A stretch of 64,000 bases of DNA from Blastocystis hominis. Taxonomy: Eukaryota; Sar; Bigyra; Opalinata; Blastocystidae. Below, piece after piece: positions 11,366 to 21,198 of this stretch (its first letter is position 1; every line of letters starts with the position of its first letter). The stretch spans positions 69,929-133,928 of the forward strand of contig NW_013171821.1 of NCBI RefSeq assembly GCF_000151665.1, in the 5' to 3' direction. A program made the position numbers and the translations under genes. Under the pieces are notes generated by a model. The model was not told the DNA's origin, searched no databases, and saw only the letters and a program-made list of their open reading frames with translations.

Positions 11366-13217
11366 CTACTTCAATGCCTTTGGTATAACCAATAGACTGT
11401 AGGTGTCAATAGCTAATCCAAGTCGGTTCCGAACATCAGTAATCATTTTAACCTCTCCATTCTCCGTGTACACAAAATAACTCTCCATTCCTTGCTGTCC
11501 AGCCCACTCTCCTTCAATATACTGCCCTCGAGAGTTTCCATAGTAATACTTCCCAGGCACAACCGATCCTCTTCCAAAACGCGTTTCAATGAATCCCTGC
11601 GTCACTACAGTGGCCTTTTTATTCCAAAGATTCGTAACGATTCCAAATGGACGATTGTACATGTCAATGAAGCTAAGCGTCGTTGAAACGGTCTACCTCG
11701 CATAGCACTCCAATCCCTACATTGTAGTCATACAGACACTCCAGCAGGAAGGCCCGATGCCCCCACTCTGCAGCCGACACATAGTAATACTGTTTCTCCT
11801 TCCATTCATCCGCCAATCCCAATCCATACGGTTCCCGACAGATCTTTCGACAGAATATACTGCGGCCCGTCCGCCAGCAGCTCCAACGCGGGCGTGAGCC
11901 GATAGATCTGGAGGGCAGTGTATCCGTTGTTGAGAATACTCGAGTAATAAATCTACAATTCACTCAGCTCGCAATAAAAGACCATGAACTTGCGGTTTTG
12001 AAGCATGGTGATGTCCAGCGAGTGCATCCCCGTCGAGTCCACGCGCAGCTGCCCGTTCTTGCTGTTCAGCCGCGCGCCCAGCACGATCTGGTTTCGCTGC
12101 GCGCTGAGCGCGACGTTCTGCACCACGAGATCCTCCTGGCTGCTCTCGGGCGAGTACACCAAGATCATCTGCAGGTCGGAGGCGTCGAACGCCGTCCAGG
12201 ATTCCAAGTGGATGAACGAGAGCGGGGAGACTTCGTCGATGGCCGCGCTCTCCACCAGCTCCAATCGGTCGCCATGGTCATAAACCAGCGCGGTCTGGAT
12301 CGTGGAGGTCACGTTGGTGGCGTCGAGATAGGAGTAAGCGATCGCTACGCAGTTCTCCGTGATGGCGGCGATGTCGTAGTGCGTCATGGACTCGCTCACC
12401 ACGATGGACGAGAGGAGCTGCAGTGAGTTCGTTTCTTCGGTCGCTTGGAGCGTGACGACGCGCAGAAGAGCGTCGTTGTCCGTAAAAAGGATCGCGATGT
12501 GGCCATTTGGGAAGATGGAGGCTTCGGGGTGGAGTTGGAGAGGCGATTCATAGTACGTCACATCGTCACCTGCCTGTCAAAACGAATATTCCAAATCCCA
12601 CCCCATTCAACCATAAAAGTATCATGTTCGAATTTCACCTTGACAGACAAGATTCGAGAGGAACCAATCACGTAAAACGTGTAATGACCTCGAATTGAGA
12701 TGGCCGTGTCAATGAGTCGCGGCTTTCCGAGATCGATCGTGGGCAAATCAACCTGCATCATAAATTAGAGAGAAGGCCTTACTTGGAACTCTACCGCCAC
12801 TTTGTCCTTAGAATCCAGACGAACCAAAACCATGCCTCCTTGGTAAACGGAAACAAAGGTAATGTCATCCAAAGCCACTGCATGGAGATTGAGCATCACC
12901 TTGTTTTTGAACTTGTGCTCATTTTTGTATACCGTAGTTCCAGTCTTCTTGGTTATCATCCCGTCATCACCAATCGCGACGACATCTCCCACAATGAGAT
13001 TCTCATCATCTTTGACTTCAAACTTAGCTGATACCGTATATTGCTCGGGCTCCTACATATCAAACTGTATACAATCGATCACTTCTTTTAGCAGGAGAAC
13101 CACATAATAGGAAGCAGCGGCCAAACATAAAAGAAATAGCCAAATTAATTTGTATGGCAAATTCTTTAGAATGTACTTGAGGGAAAAACTTGATTTACCC
13201 TCGTTTGCAGGTTTCAT
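11366..13217 (-). CDS. Signal-anchored (type II) protein with large beta-rich luminal domain, unknown
   Basis: Not recognised. Start ATG at 13217 gives a basic N-terminus (MKPANEGKSSFSLK), then one membrane helix (KLIWLFLLCLAAASYYVVLLL). The rest, about 500 residues, is rich in short beta-strand-like segments (VYQGGMVLVRL, GHIAILFTDNDALLRVV, NRKFMVFYCE), suggesting a propeller-like fold. Six introns of 28-38 nt (for instance gtgatcgattgtatacag...) give a continuous frame to TAG at 11368-11366. A TGTTTGTT lies at 11344-11337. Probably lumenal or extracellular; function unknown. Confidence 0.7.
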
Positions 13218-13452
13218 TTCTATTTGTGAATATTGAGACTTGAAATCGCCGCGAATTCTGGATTTCCACTTCTATACTGTCCCTGCCAATTCTAACCTTT
13301 GACTTGAGTATTGAAGAGACAGAGGACGGATGTTTTATTACACCATTCTGCATTCCAAATCAAAGAAAGTAAGATGAGTAGCGAGCAAACTGTATTGTGG
13401 TGAAAGTCAATTTAATATACAGAGCGAAAGCTTCTTTTGGTATTCCATCTCC

Positions 13453-14023
13453 ATGTTCTACAAATTGAGCCTTTTTCCTTTAATTATTAGCGCTGGCATT
13501 ACGATATGGCTGGCATATGATTGGCCATTTTTATATGGTAGAAGTCGTAGTTGTTGTTGATTTGTAGAGTCTGGAGAAAAAACGTATTTCTTTTATATTG
13601 TTTGAGTTTACTTGGGGAATAAAGCATAGATTCTGATGGCGATTTCCATGTACACTGTGGTGTATACTTTAGAATCGCAGCCCAATGTCTTTGTATTGTT
13701 CTATCGTACAGCTTCATAAGTAGAAAACGATTTTCCCTGATTTTCTCATTCGGGACGGAGAAGCTTATGTCGATCAGTATCGTTTGCTGATAACCTTCTC
13801 CCGGTGGTTCTGTATCATGACCATCTTTTATTTACTGATGACAAACTCGAACCTTTCATCCTGCGCCTCTCTCCCCCTCGTCGCACAGAAGCAGTGTTAC
13901 TGGAACCATCTGACCTTGGGAAATCCGCTCATTCTTCCTGCTTGTTACGCCCTTTTCGCAGTCACTTATCTCCTTTGTGTTTGGAAGGTCTATCGGGATC
14001 ATCCGCATACAAAACAGGATTGA
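13453..14023 (+). CDS. Small multi-pass membrane protein, unknown
   Basis: Not recognised. Three introns of 30-31 nt (near 13541, 13600, 13690) join four exons into about 150 aa with four hydrophobic segments (LFPLIISAGITIWLAY, YFFYIVILMAISMYTVVY, FCIMTIFYLLMT, LILPACYALFAVTYLLCVW). The tail is hydrophilic. TGA at 14021-14023; TGTTTGTT at 14034-14041. It converges on the snurportin gene and shares its 3'-end region. Confidence 0.7.
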
Positions 14024-14033
14024 TTGATGAACG

Positions 14034-14048
14034 TGTTTGTTACAAACA
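14034..14048. terminator. Back-to-back 3'-end elements for two convergent genes
   Basis: TGTTTGTTACAAACA is a nearly perfect 15-bp palindrome. Read on + it gives TGTTTGTT for the membrane protein ending at 14023. Read on - it gives TGTTTGTA for snurportin ending at 14053. Confidence 0.7.
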
Positions 14049-14052
14049 ATTG

Positions 14053-15364
14053 ACAGCTTGGCAAGCAGCTGATCGAACGAGAGCGGACACTCGCGAGCCA
14101 TCTGCTGAAACACGATTTTCGACATTCTATGGAGTGTTTTCTTCTCTCCATTCCTACGAATCCGGCAATGTTTTCGAGTAGGAAGCATACCCCACAACGT
14201 TCACGTCCACTAACTGCCACTGCTGACGCTCCGAATCCGCGCGAACGCCTCCCACAGTGCAGCGAAGAAGCGAGTCGTCGTCAAACGAAGGCAACTCGCC
14301 CTCGACGACGACAAACCCTTCCAACGAGCGAAGAGAACGATCCTTGTAGAGGAGCTGCCCCTTTCATTCAATGCAGTTTGCTTACTGTGACGCTTTGATT
14401 CGCGAGGATTGCGCCCTGCGCGTCTGTGTTGATCACGTATGTCGCGGTTTGGGCGTCTTTCCAGAGGAGTTGGAGCGGCGTGCAGCCTTCTTCCATCTTT
14501 CCAAAGCGGCTGGAAGTAAGCGAGGCACAAAAAGAATCAAAAACTCTAAGAAAAGAAGTCCGTTGAGCGGAACATGGAGAGTGTTTGCATGCAGAGAGGA
14601 GAGATTCTCGACGGAACACTCGAAATAGGGAACGATCTGGAGTGACACAAAAGAAAGGAGGATGAGTACGATGATGGGAAGTTGTTTTTTGTCGAGAATG
14701 AGATAATATGATTCTTCGGATAACTGAATGAAATGCGAACAATGGTCAAATACTCGACTGTGAAGCGTAAACAAACGAGATTCAGCCTCAGACTCGGAGT
14801 ATTCGGTGGAGTTAAACACGAGGATGTCCATTGCATAGACACACGTATCGGCAATGATCACATCCAGAATGCAATTCCCAGAAAAGTTCATTCTATTCTG
14901 TCACTTTACGGCAAGCTTGCGTACTGTCCTCCAGGAAGATTTGTTTTTATGTTTTTTGTGTAGCCACTCAGACTTCGAATCGACGCTTTGCCTCGTTTGC
15001 AAGACACCAAGTAGCGATGACCTTCAGGACGAGGCATCACGATCCAGTTTCTTGCTAGATCGTTTGGAACCTCGACCATCCATTCCGGGATACAGAGTGT
15101 TTGACAAAACTGGCGTCTGCGATTCTGATCACGGACAGCTTCCTCTTTTCGCTTGTCTTTCTGTTGAATTTGCGGAAAGGATCCCTTTTGTCCTGCGGAG
15201 AGACTTTCCCACAACAGCTGTTCCCTTTTCTTTCTATATGTTACGGTTATGGTGTACAACTACGAAATAAGCTGATCTCTGCGCTGTTTCGCCATGTCTA
15301 GCTGCAATTTCCTCCTTTTCTCTTGCAGCATGGAAAAGGACTTTGATTTTATTGGAAGCGACAT
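14053..15364 (-). CDS. SNUPN: Snurportin-1, snRNP import adaptor
   Basis: Snurportin binds the m3G cap of spliceosomal snRNPs and brings them to importin-beta. Family matches are IPEWMVEVPNDLARNWIVMP, followed by the cap-binding fold (GHRYLVSCKRGKASIRS...LPGG) and HVPLNGLLF before GCTPLQLLW. The Lys/Arg-rich N-terminus (EKRRKLQLDMAKQRRDQL) fits the importin-beta-binding region. About seven short introns are needed. The last codons are CTTGCCAAGCTG-T: no stop is encoded before the 3' element, and that T (14053) is 4 nt before TGTTTGTA, so poly(A) would make TAA. Start at 15364 (MSLPIKSKSFSM) is chosen because it precedes the IBB-like helix in frame. Confidence 0.82.
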
Positions 15365-15450
15365 TCTATTCAGTACTAACAACAAACGAAAGTTCCTACA
15401 CTCCTCCAAAAAAACTCACTAGCAAACAAACAAACCACTGCATAAAAGAA

Positions 15451-16725
15451 CTAAACACTATCACTAGATTTATGAAGAGATTTAAGCCACTCCGAAATAA
15501 TACTCATACTCTTTTCTTTTGTCAGAGGTTGCCCATCGACATAAAGCCACCTATCTCTTATTTTAATGTTTGGCAATGATCTCATTCTCTCCTCCTGCAA
15601 CCAATCCTGCAAGAAATACACCAGATCTTGATTAAGCAATTCTACCTATTACTATTCCAGCAATCAGCAGATACTAAACACTTCATCAAACCTGGAGTGC
15701 GTGATCGTCGTTTCCAACTACGCCTCACTCCACCATTCATCACTCACATCAATCGACGTGGATCCTACTTGCAGCGGGTAATACCCCAGTGCAGCTTCCA
15801 GAATAACCATTGCCATGGACCAGTAATCGCATCGACATCTAGATGCCAGCCTCATTCCATCCCTACGTATATTCCTCGGATAGAAGGCGTTCGGGACTCA
15901 TGTATTTCAGTGTTCCCACGTATGTCTTGCATTCGTCTATCGTTTAATCGATCTTCTGAACGGACTCAAGTCCACTTTGCTAATGCCGAAGTCTGAGAGT
16001 TTGACTAAGCCGCTGCTGTGAAGCAGAATATTCTCGGGCTTGATGTCCTATGTGAAACAATAGGGGAATTGGAACGCGGTGGATGATTTCTGCGCGCTTC
16101 AGTTCAATGAGGGAGGTAACAAGTTGCCAAGCAATACAGCGCAGAACACGGTCTGGAATTGGGTTCTGGGGAGAGTAGTGCTAAATAGGATGGGAAGGAG
16201 GGGGAAGTACGCTCTTGAGAGAACCTTCGTCCATGTATTCCAACACGATGTTGATGGAACTGTTTCGAATGTAGAGGCCCTCACAGCGAACAACACTAAA
16301 CAAAAAGATGAGCGATAACGCAACTACTATTCAGAATTGTGGGAAACCTTCAAACAACTATATTCTTGAAAGATTTGGTCACGACTTGATTTCGAGACAA
16401 CCGAAATGCTCTGAAAATATAGGAAATAACCGGATCGTACTTTCACAGCTACGTTCTTATTGAGATGACTATCATAATATAACGAAACCGATCCAGAGGC
16501 ACCATGGCCCAAGGTTCTCACAAATTTCAAATGTTCGGGATTGTAATCCTATTCAAATCAGATCGAACAATATGAAGACAGTACAGCCTAACGATTAGAT
16601 CCCATAGACACATTTACTTGAACCACTTTACTCCCTCTGCGAATTGTGTTCAAATCAAATTTATATGACTCTCGGTATTGGTCTTCAGTCAGCTGTAAAG
16701 GCGAGACAAATATCTTCCGTGGCAT
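15451..16725 (-). CDS. MAP2K (STE7)-like protein kinase
   Basis: Kinase motifs in order: glycine loop LGHGASGSV, VAVK lysine, IIHRDIKPEN catalytic loop, DFGISK, TYVGTLKYMSPERL activation/P+1 segment, and DYWSMAMVILEAALGYYPLQ. The SPER and GYYPLQ forms are those of MAP kinase kinases. The N-terminal 50 residues carry no recognised docking site. About nine introns near 30 nt interrupt the gene, one exactly between HR and DIKPEN. Stop TAG 15453-15451 with (TTTG)n beyond. Start at 16725 (MPRKIFVSPLQL). Some middle borders are approximate. Confidence 0.8.
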
Positions 16726-17041
16726 AACAATATATCTTTGAATTTTAAATCAATGAAACTCCTCAAAGGAATCTATTTCGAGTCTAGCAATGCAGGTGAA
16801 AAGAGCAGCGTGTGGTCAACAAGAAGATGGGTTCGGAAATACAGTGAGACATCATTTTTCACCACCTCGATATCGTGGCTCCCTACTCCGCGCGAGGTTT
16901 GAAACACGTCTGCACACGTGTTATTATTATCATCAATTTCCAATCAACTGTTGAAAAGGAGTTTCATTCATCTTCTAGAACATGACACTCCCATAATTCT
17001 TATTTCACTGATTTCTTGTGAGAAGGAGGATTTTATTCACT
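16726..17041. other. Divergent promoter region
   Basis: Shared 5' region of the kinase (-) and calreticulin (+). No open frame or clear motif. Confidence 0.5.
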
Positions 17042-18277
17042 ATGAAGTTTCTTAGTGTGTTGGCTATTGTGTTAGCCCTTGCTTCTGCCGAAATTTACTT
17101 CCAGGAGAAGTTCGACGAGGGTAGTCATTTTGTGGTTTTTGTGACGGGCAGGTTATGAAGATCGTTGGGTGCAGCCTACTGAGTGGAAGAAGGCTGACGA
17201 AATGGGTAAATGGGGTTGGACCGCTGGAAAGTGGTACGGAGACGCGGAGGACAAGGGTATCCAGACTAGTCAGGATGCTCGTTTCTATGGCTACTCTGCC
17301 AAGATGAACAAGGTCTTCAACAACGAGGGAAAGGACCTGGTTCTCCAGTTCACCACCAAGTATGAGCAGGACATCGACTGCGGCGGTGCCTACATTAAGC
17401 TGCTTCCTTCCGAGACGGACCAGGAGTCCTTCGGTGGAGATTCCAAGTACAGCATCATGTTCGGACCTGATATTTGCGGATCCTGTAAGTGAACCTCTGC
17501 CTTGTCTGACTCCCAGCGAACCAGAAGACGCATATCATTCTCAATTACAAGGGACAGAACCTGGAGAGCACTGAGAAGTTCCGTGCTGTGATTGACAACC
17601 TCTCTCACATGTACACTCTCATTATCCACCCCGACAACACCTTCGAGTACCGCATTGATGGTGTGGAGGAGGCGCACGGCAACCTGGAGGACGGCTGGAA
17701 GTTCCTTCCCCCCAAGATGATCGCGGACCCCACCGACAAGAAGCCCGCTGACTGGGTGGACGAGGCTCAGATCCCCGACCCCACCGACAAGAAGCCTGAG
17801 GACTGGGACGACATCCCAGCTGAGATTCCGGACCCCGATGCGGAGAAGCCCGAGGACTGGGACGATGAGGACGACGGCGACTGGGAGCCTCCGATGATCC
17901 CGAACCCCGAGTACAAGGGAGAGTGGCAGCCGAAGATGATCGACAACCCCGATTACAAGGGAGAGTGGGCTCCGCGAATGATCGAGAACCCCGATTACGT
18001 GGCGGACGACAAGCTGTACAATGTGTGCAAGGACTGCGAGTATGTGGGATTCGAGCTGTGGCAGGTGCGCTCGGGATCGATTTTTGATGATATTATCGTG
18101 TGCGATGACGTGAAGGAGGCTGAGGAGTTCGCGAAGGAGACGTTCTTCAAGAAGGTGGAGGGAGAGAAGAAGATGTATGAGGAGTTCAAGGAGCAGGAGA
18201 AGCGCGCCCAGGAGGAGGAGCTCCAGGCCGCCAGTGCTGCCGATGATGAGGATTATGAGGAGGAGGATGATCTGTAA
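17042..18277 (+). CDS. Calreticulin, ER Ca2+-binding chaperone
   Basis: Signal peptide MKFLSVLAIVLALASA, then the lectin domain (YEQDIDCGGAYIKLL, IMFGPDICG). The P domain has three IPDPxxKKPxDW-type repeats and three GEW...IxNPxY repeats. The acidic C-terminal tail follows. Two introns, near 17131 and 17488, are 31-32 nt. The protein ends EEEDDL at an encoded TAA. The terminal EDDL is not a classical KDEL/HDEL, so ER retrieval may use a variant signal or calcium-dependent retention. TGTTTGTT at 18290-18297. Confidence 0.93.
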
Positions 18278-18289
18278 GCAGGGTGGAGT

Positions 18290-18297
18290 TGTTTGTT
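18290..18297 (+). terminator. TGTTTGTT 3'-end element of calreticulin
   Basis: Exact element 12 nt after the encoded TAA. Confidence 0.7.
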
Positions 18298-18476
18298 TTA
18301 TACTACTGGGAAGTAATGCATGGGTTTTTTACATCCAGTGGAATGAAATCGATGAGTATCATCATCATCATCATCATACCTTGAAGTAGAATACCTATAT
18401 ATACATATACATATATACCAACCATCCCTGTCCCTGTCCCTATCCTATTCATTCACAAATATACACTTCGATCTAT

Positions 18477-18484
18477 CACAAACA
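18477..18484 (-). terminator. TGTTTGTG 3'-end element that sets the stop
   Basis: 4 nt after the terminal T of the ankyrin gene; no encoded stop precedes it. Confidence 0.7.
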
Positions 18485-18488
18485 CACA

Positions 18489-19134
18489 AATCGGAAGCAT
18501 TTTCAACATCAGCTCTAATACGCTCCACCAGATCCGGAGTGAGAATTCCCTTCTCTACAAGTCACACCAATTCTCCACTTCTACCCAAGTAATAATCCAC
18601 CATAAACTGGAAATCCTCCTCCACAGCATACCAAATAGGCTAGCACTCATTTCAACCAACAAATCATACAGTCTTTCCCTCGTTGTTAGGCATATCGAAT
18701 TTAGCACCGTTCTCTATCAAAAACTCTCCACACTCCCGATCTTCGCACACCTAACAATAAGAAATACATCGCCAATCGAATACATGCAGAGGTGTATCAC
18801 CATCACTATCCTGAAGAAGGACATCTACTCGCTTACTTTCACCTTCCCGAACCTACTTCCACCACGGGATACCAACAGCTTCAACACCTCCAGGTTTCCA
18901 TACGAAGCAGCCGCATGCCTTAAAATAACCGCAAACCGCAAAGACTCACATTGGAGAGTAACCATTTTGATCCTGCATATTCGGACTCACTCCACTATCC
19001 AAATAGCTCTTTACCTTTTCAAGATCCCCATCTCCAGCGGCAACAATAATGTTATCGTTGGTGAAGTTGTTCTATGGTTAAGGAACAAGATAGTAGGAAA
19101 ATACGATGATTCCCAAAAAATCATTAATATCCAT
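18489..19134 (-). CDS. Small ankyrin-repeat protein
   Basis: Ankyrin repeats seen after splicing: NIIVAAGDGDLEKVKSYLDS, then HAAASYGNLEVLKLLVSRG, DSDGDTPLH, and CGEFLIENGAKFD. Each is separated by an intron of about 30-38 nt, roughly one repeat per exon. The frame reaches ...NASD-T, where the T at 18489 is exactly 4 nt before TGTTTGTG (18484-18477), so the stop would be made by polyadenylation. Role unknown; ankyrin repeats bind proteins. Confidence 0.75.
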
Positions 19135-19421
19135 GACCAATTTTTGGCAAAAATAATGTCACTCTCAACATTGAGTCCCAAGGCAAACCATAATCAAGGC
19201 CAAATTCTATCAATTTCTGGTTCGGTTGGACAAGTTTGGTGGTTTGGTTTATCGATTTACAAGACGCAAAATTTCAGTGCTTTCTCATTTCTGGAATCAT
19301 CCTTTATCGTAATCCTCTTGAGTGGAATAACGTGCATTGGACGATACACCAATCAATAATCAAAACAGACTCGAGATTCTGCCGTGACTTCCACTTATTT
19401 AGCTTATTCACAGTAGAAATC

Positions 19422-20049
19422 ATGCAACCCGCTCTTCTTGCTCGCTCTTTCCAACCCTTGTTGAGATCCACTAAGACTCTGGCTATGAAGGCTTCGCCTG
19501 TTGTGTTCCAGAGACCTCTGTCGTAAGAGCCTTGTGTTGGGTGTTAGTTGTGTAGCTACATCGAGGAACAGTATGCTAGAGGAAGAATGGTGTCTCCTCA
19601 TCTCTCCATTTACAAGGTCCGTTGGGCTACCATGTCTTCTGGTTGCCACCGTCTGACTGGTTTGGGTCTGTGGATGGGTACCGTTTTCCGTGGAGAATTC
19701 TAACGATTCAGGTTTCACTGCTGCCGGAATCACTGCCTGTTGTGGAGTGAGCGTTCCCGCTCTGATTGAGGCTATCAAGTTCCACCCTCTGGTCCTCTAC
19801 TCCGGAAAGTTCTTGCTGACCTATGCTCTCGGTTATCATTACGTCTGTGGTCTGCGTCACATCGTATTATTCCGTGCAAGGCCTCTTATTATCTAGTTCT
19901 ACGAGTACTATCCCGACCGTCTCACCTGGGATCATATTACCAAATCCTCTCTTGCGATCATTTGGGGCATGTTCGTTGTGTCTCTCCTCTGTACGGTGGC
20001 GACGCTCCCTGCTCTGAAGTCGAAGGAAAAGAAGGCTCTGAAGGAATAA
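19422..20049 (+). CDS. SDHC: Succinate dehydrogenase cytochrome b subunit (complex II)
   Basis: Membrane anchor of complex II that binds haem b and quinone. An arginine-rich targeting sequence (MQPALLARSFQPLLRSTK) precedes MVSPHLSIYK, the conserved SPHLTIY motif. Then come SSGCHRLTG (quinone-site SxxHRxTG) and HHxxxGxRH-type HYVCGLRHI. Three membrane helices are visible. Introns are at about 19524, 19671 and 19862. TAA at 20047-20049. Agrees with the known complex II of Blastocystis mitochondrion-related organelles. Confidence 0.88.
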
Positions 20050-20160
20050 TCAGTGTCTTTTGATCTATTTCATTTATGACTTGTTTGGTTTGACAAGGAA
20101 GAAGGAGAAGAAGAAGAAGAAAGGGGGGGAGAAGGGATATTGATATGAGCCTCTTTTGAA

Positions 20161-20479
20161 TAGGCCACGACGAAGCCGATAGGCCGTTACACATTTTATT
20201 CACCAATCTAAACAGATAGAGAATGTCTTCCCTTTCGATTTCTTTGCCAGAGTGCGTCATGACCGCACATTTACCCGTAGTGGCTTTCATATCATCAGGC
20301 TGTGCCATAACGACGAGATAAGCGGTATCAGAGCACAGAAGGGCAAGGTGCAATGGACCCAAGTGGTATTCTCGCTTCTCCTCCTCTCTCCAAGCAGACC
20401 TTCCAATCCCAAGAGAGCGATGCTGACGACGAGTATGAGCCGCTGTCGTACCCCTCTTCTCACCCGTGAAAAGCGCCAT
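20161..20479 (-). CDS. Small hypothetical protein, limits uncertain
   Basis: Between the SDHC and ubiquitin-eL40 3' ends a minus-strand frame starts ATGGCGCTTTTC at 20479, just after a (GA)n tract. Removing two likely introns (gtgagaagagg..., gtctgcttgg...) gives a product containing LALLCSDTAYLVVMAQ and GKEIEREDILYLFRLVNKMC, which looks like an alpha/beta fold. I cannot name it and cannot place its end. It could be wrong. Confidence 0.35.
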
Positions 20480-20559
20480 TTCCCTCTCTCTCTCTCTCTC
20501 TCTGCTTGTTTCAACAAACAAAACATGACTCGAGAGCGAGCATACACAACCATCCACAA

Positions 20560-20994
20560 TTACTTCAGCTTCTTCTTGGGGCGGAGGTGGTTGCTGTGTC
20601 CGCACTTCTTCTTACGGCAGTTGTGAGCACGAAGAGGAAGACGAGCGTAGCACTTACGGCACACCATCTTCTCGCAGTTGTACTTCTTGGCCAGAGCAGC
20701 CAAGGTGGGCTCGATCACTCCTCCAGCCATCTTGAAGAGCACTTCAATGGTGGCGGCCTCGCTGACTCCGCAGGCGCTGATAGCCTCAGAATCATCGAGC
20801 TCCTTTCCAGCGAAAACAAAACGCTGGTTGTAGTAGTCGATGTTCTCCTTCTCCTGGATCATCTTCTTGACGTTCTCCACGGACTCCGTGGGCTGAACCT
20901 CAAGAGAGACGGTGTTTCCCTAAAAAACGATTAGGAACCATTCGCTCAAATCAACCACATTCCCTACAGTAACAGTCTTAAAAAAGAGTTGCAT
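20560..20994 (-). CDS. Divergent ubiquitin fused to ribosomal protein eL40
   Basis: A 76-residue ubiquitin fold ending in GG is followed by the 52-residue eL40 zinc protein (starting [20 protein letters not shown], then [15 protein letters not shown]). The intron near 20920 is 46 nt. The ubiquitin part is strikingly divergent. Against human ubiquitin I count about 33 of 76 identities. Position 48 is Lys but 63 is Glu, 44 is Val, 8 is Val, 72 is Lys and 74 is Ala. The GG cleavage site is intact, so release of eL40 is likely. Use as a free modifier is doubtful. TAA at 20562-20560; TGTTTGTT at 20520-20513. Confidence 0.9.
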
Positions 20995-21198
20995 GCTGGT
21001 AATAAGGACTCTCGAGTAGCACTTTCTGAGAAAACCATCAAACCATAAATGTCGCGCGATGAATCTCCCGTGTATCTCGCAGCTAGTTCAACAAACAAGA
21101 GGTCTATTGTACAATTAAATCAATTTTGTAGTAGCATGCCGAATAAAAGACTCGTCTCTTCTTCCACTGTATTAAAGAAGAGATAAAAATCATCATTG

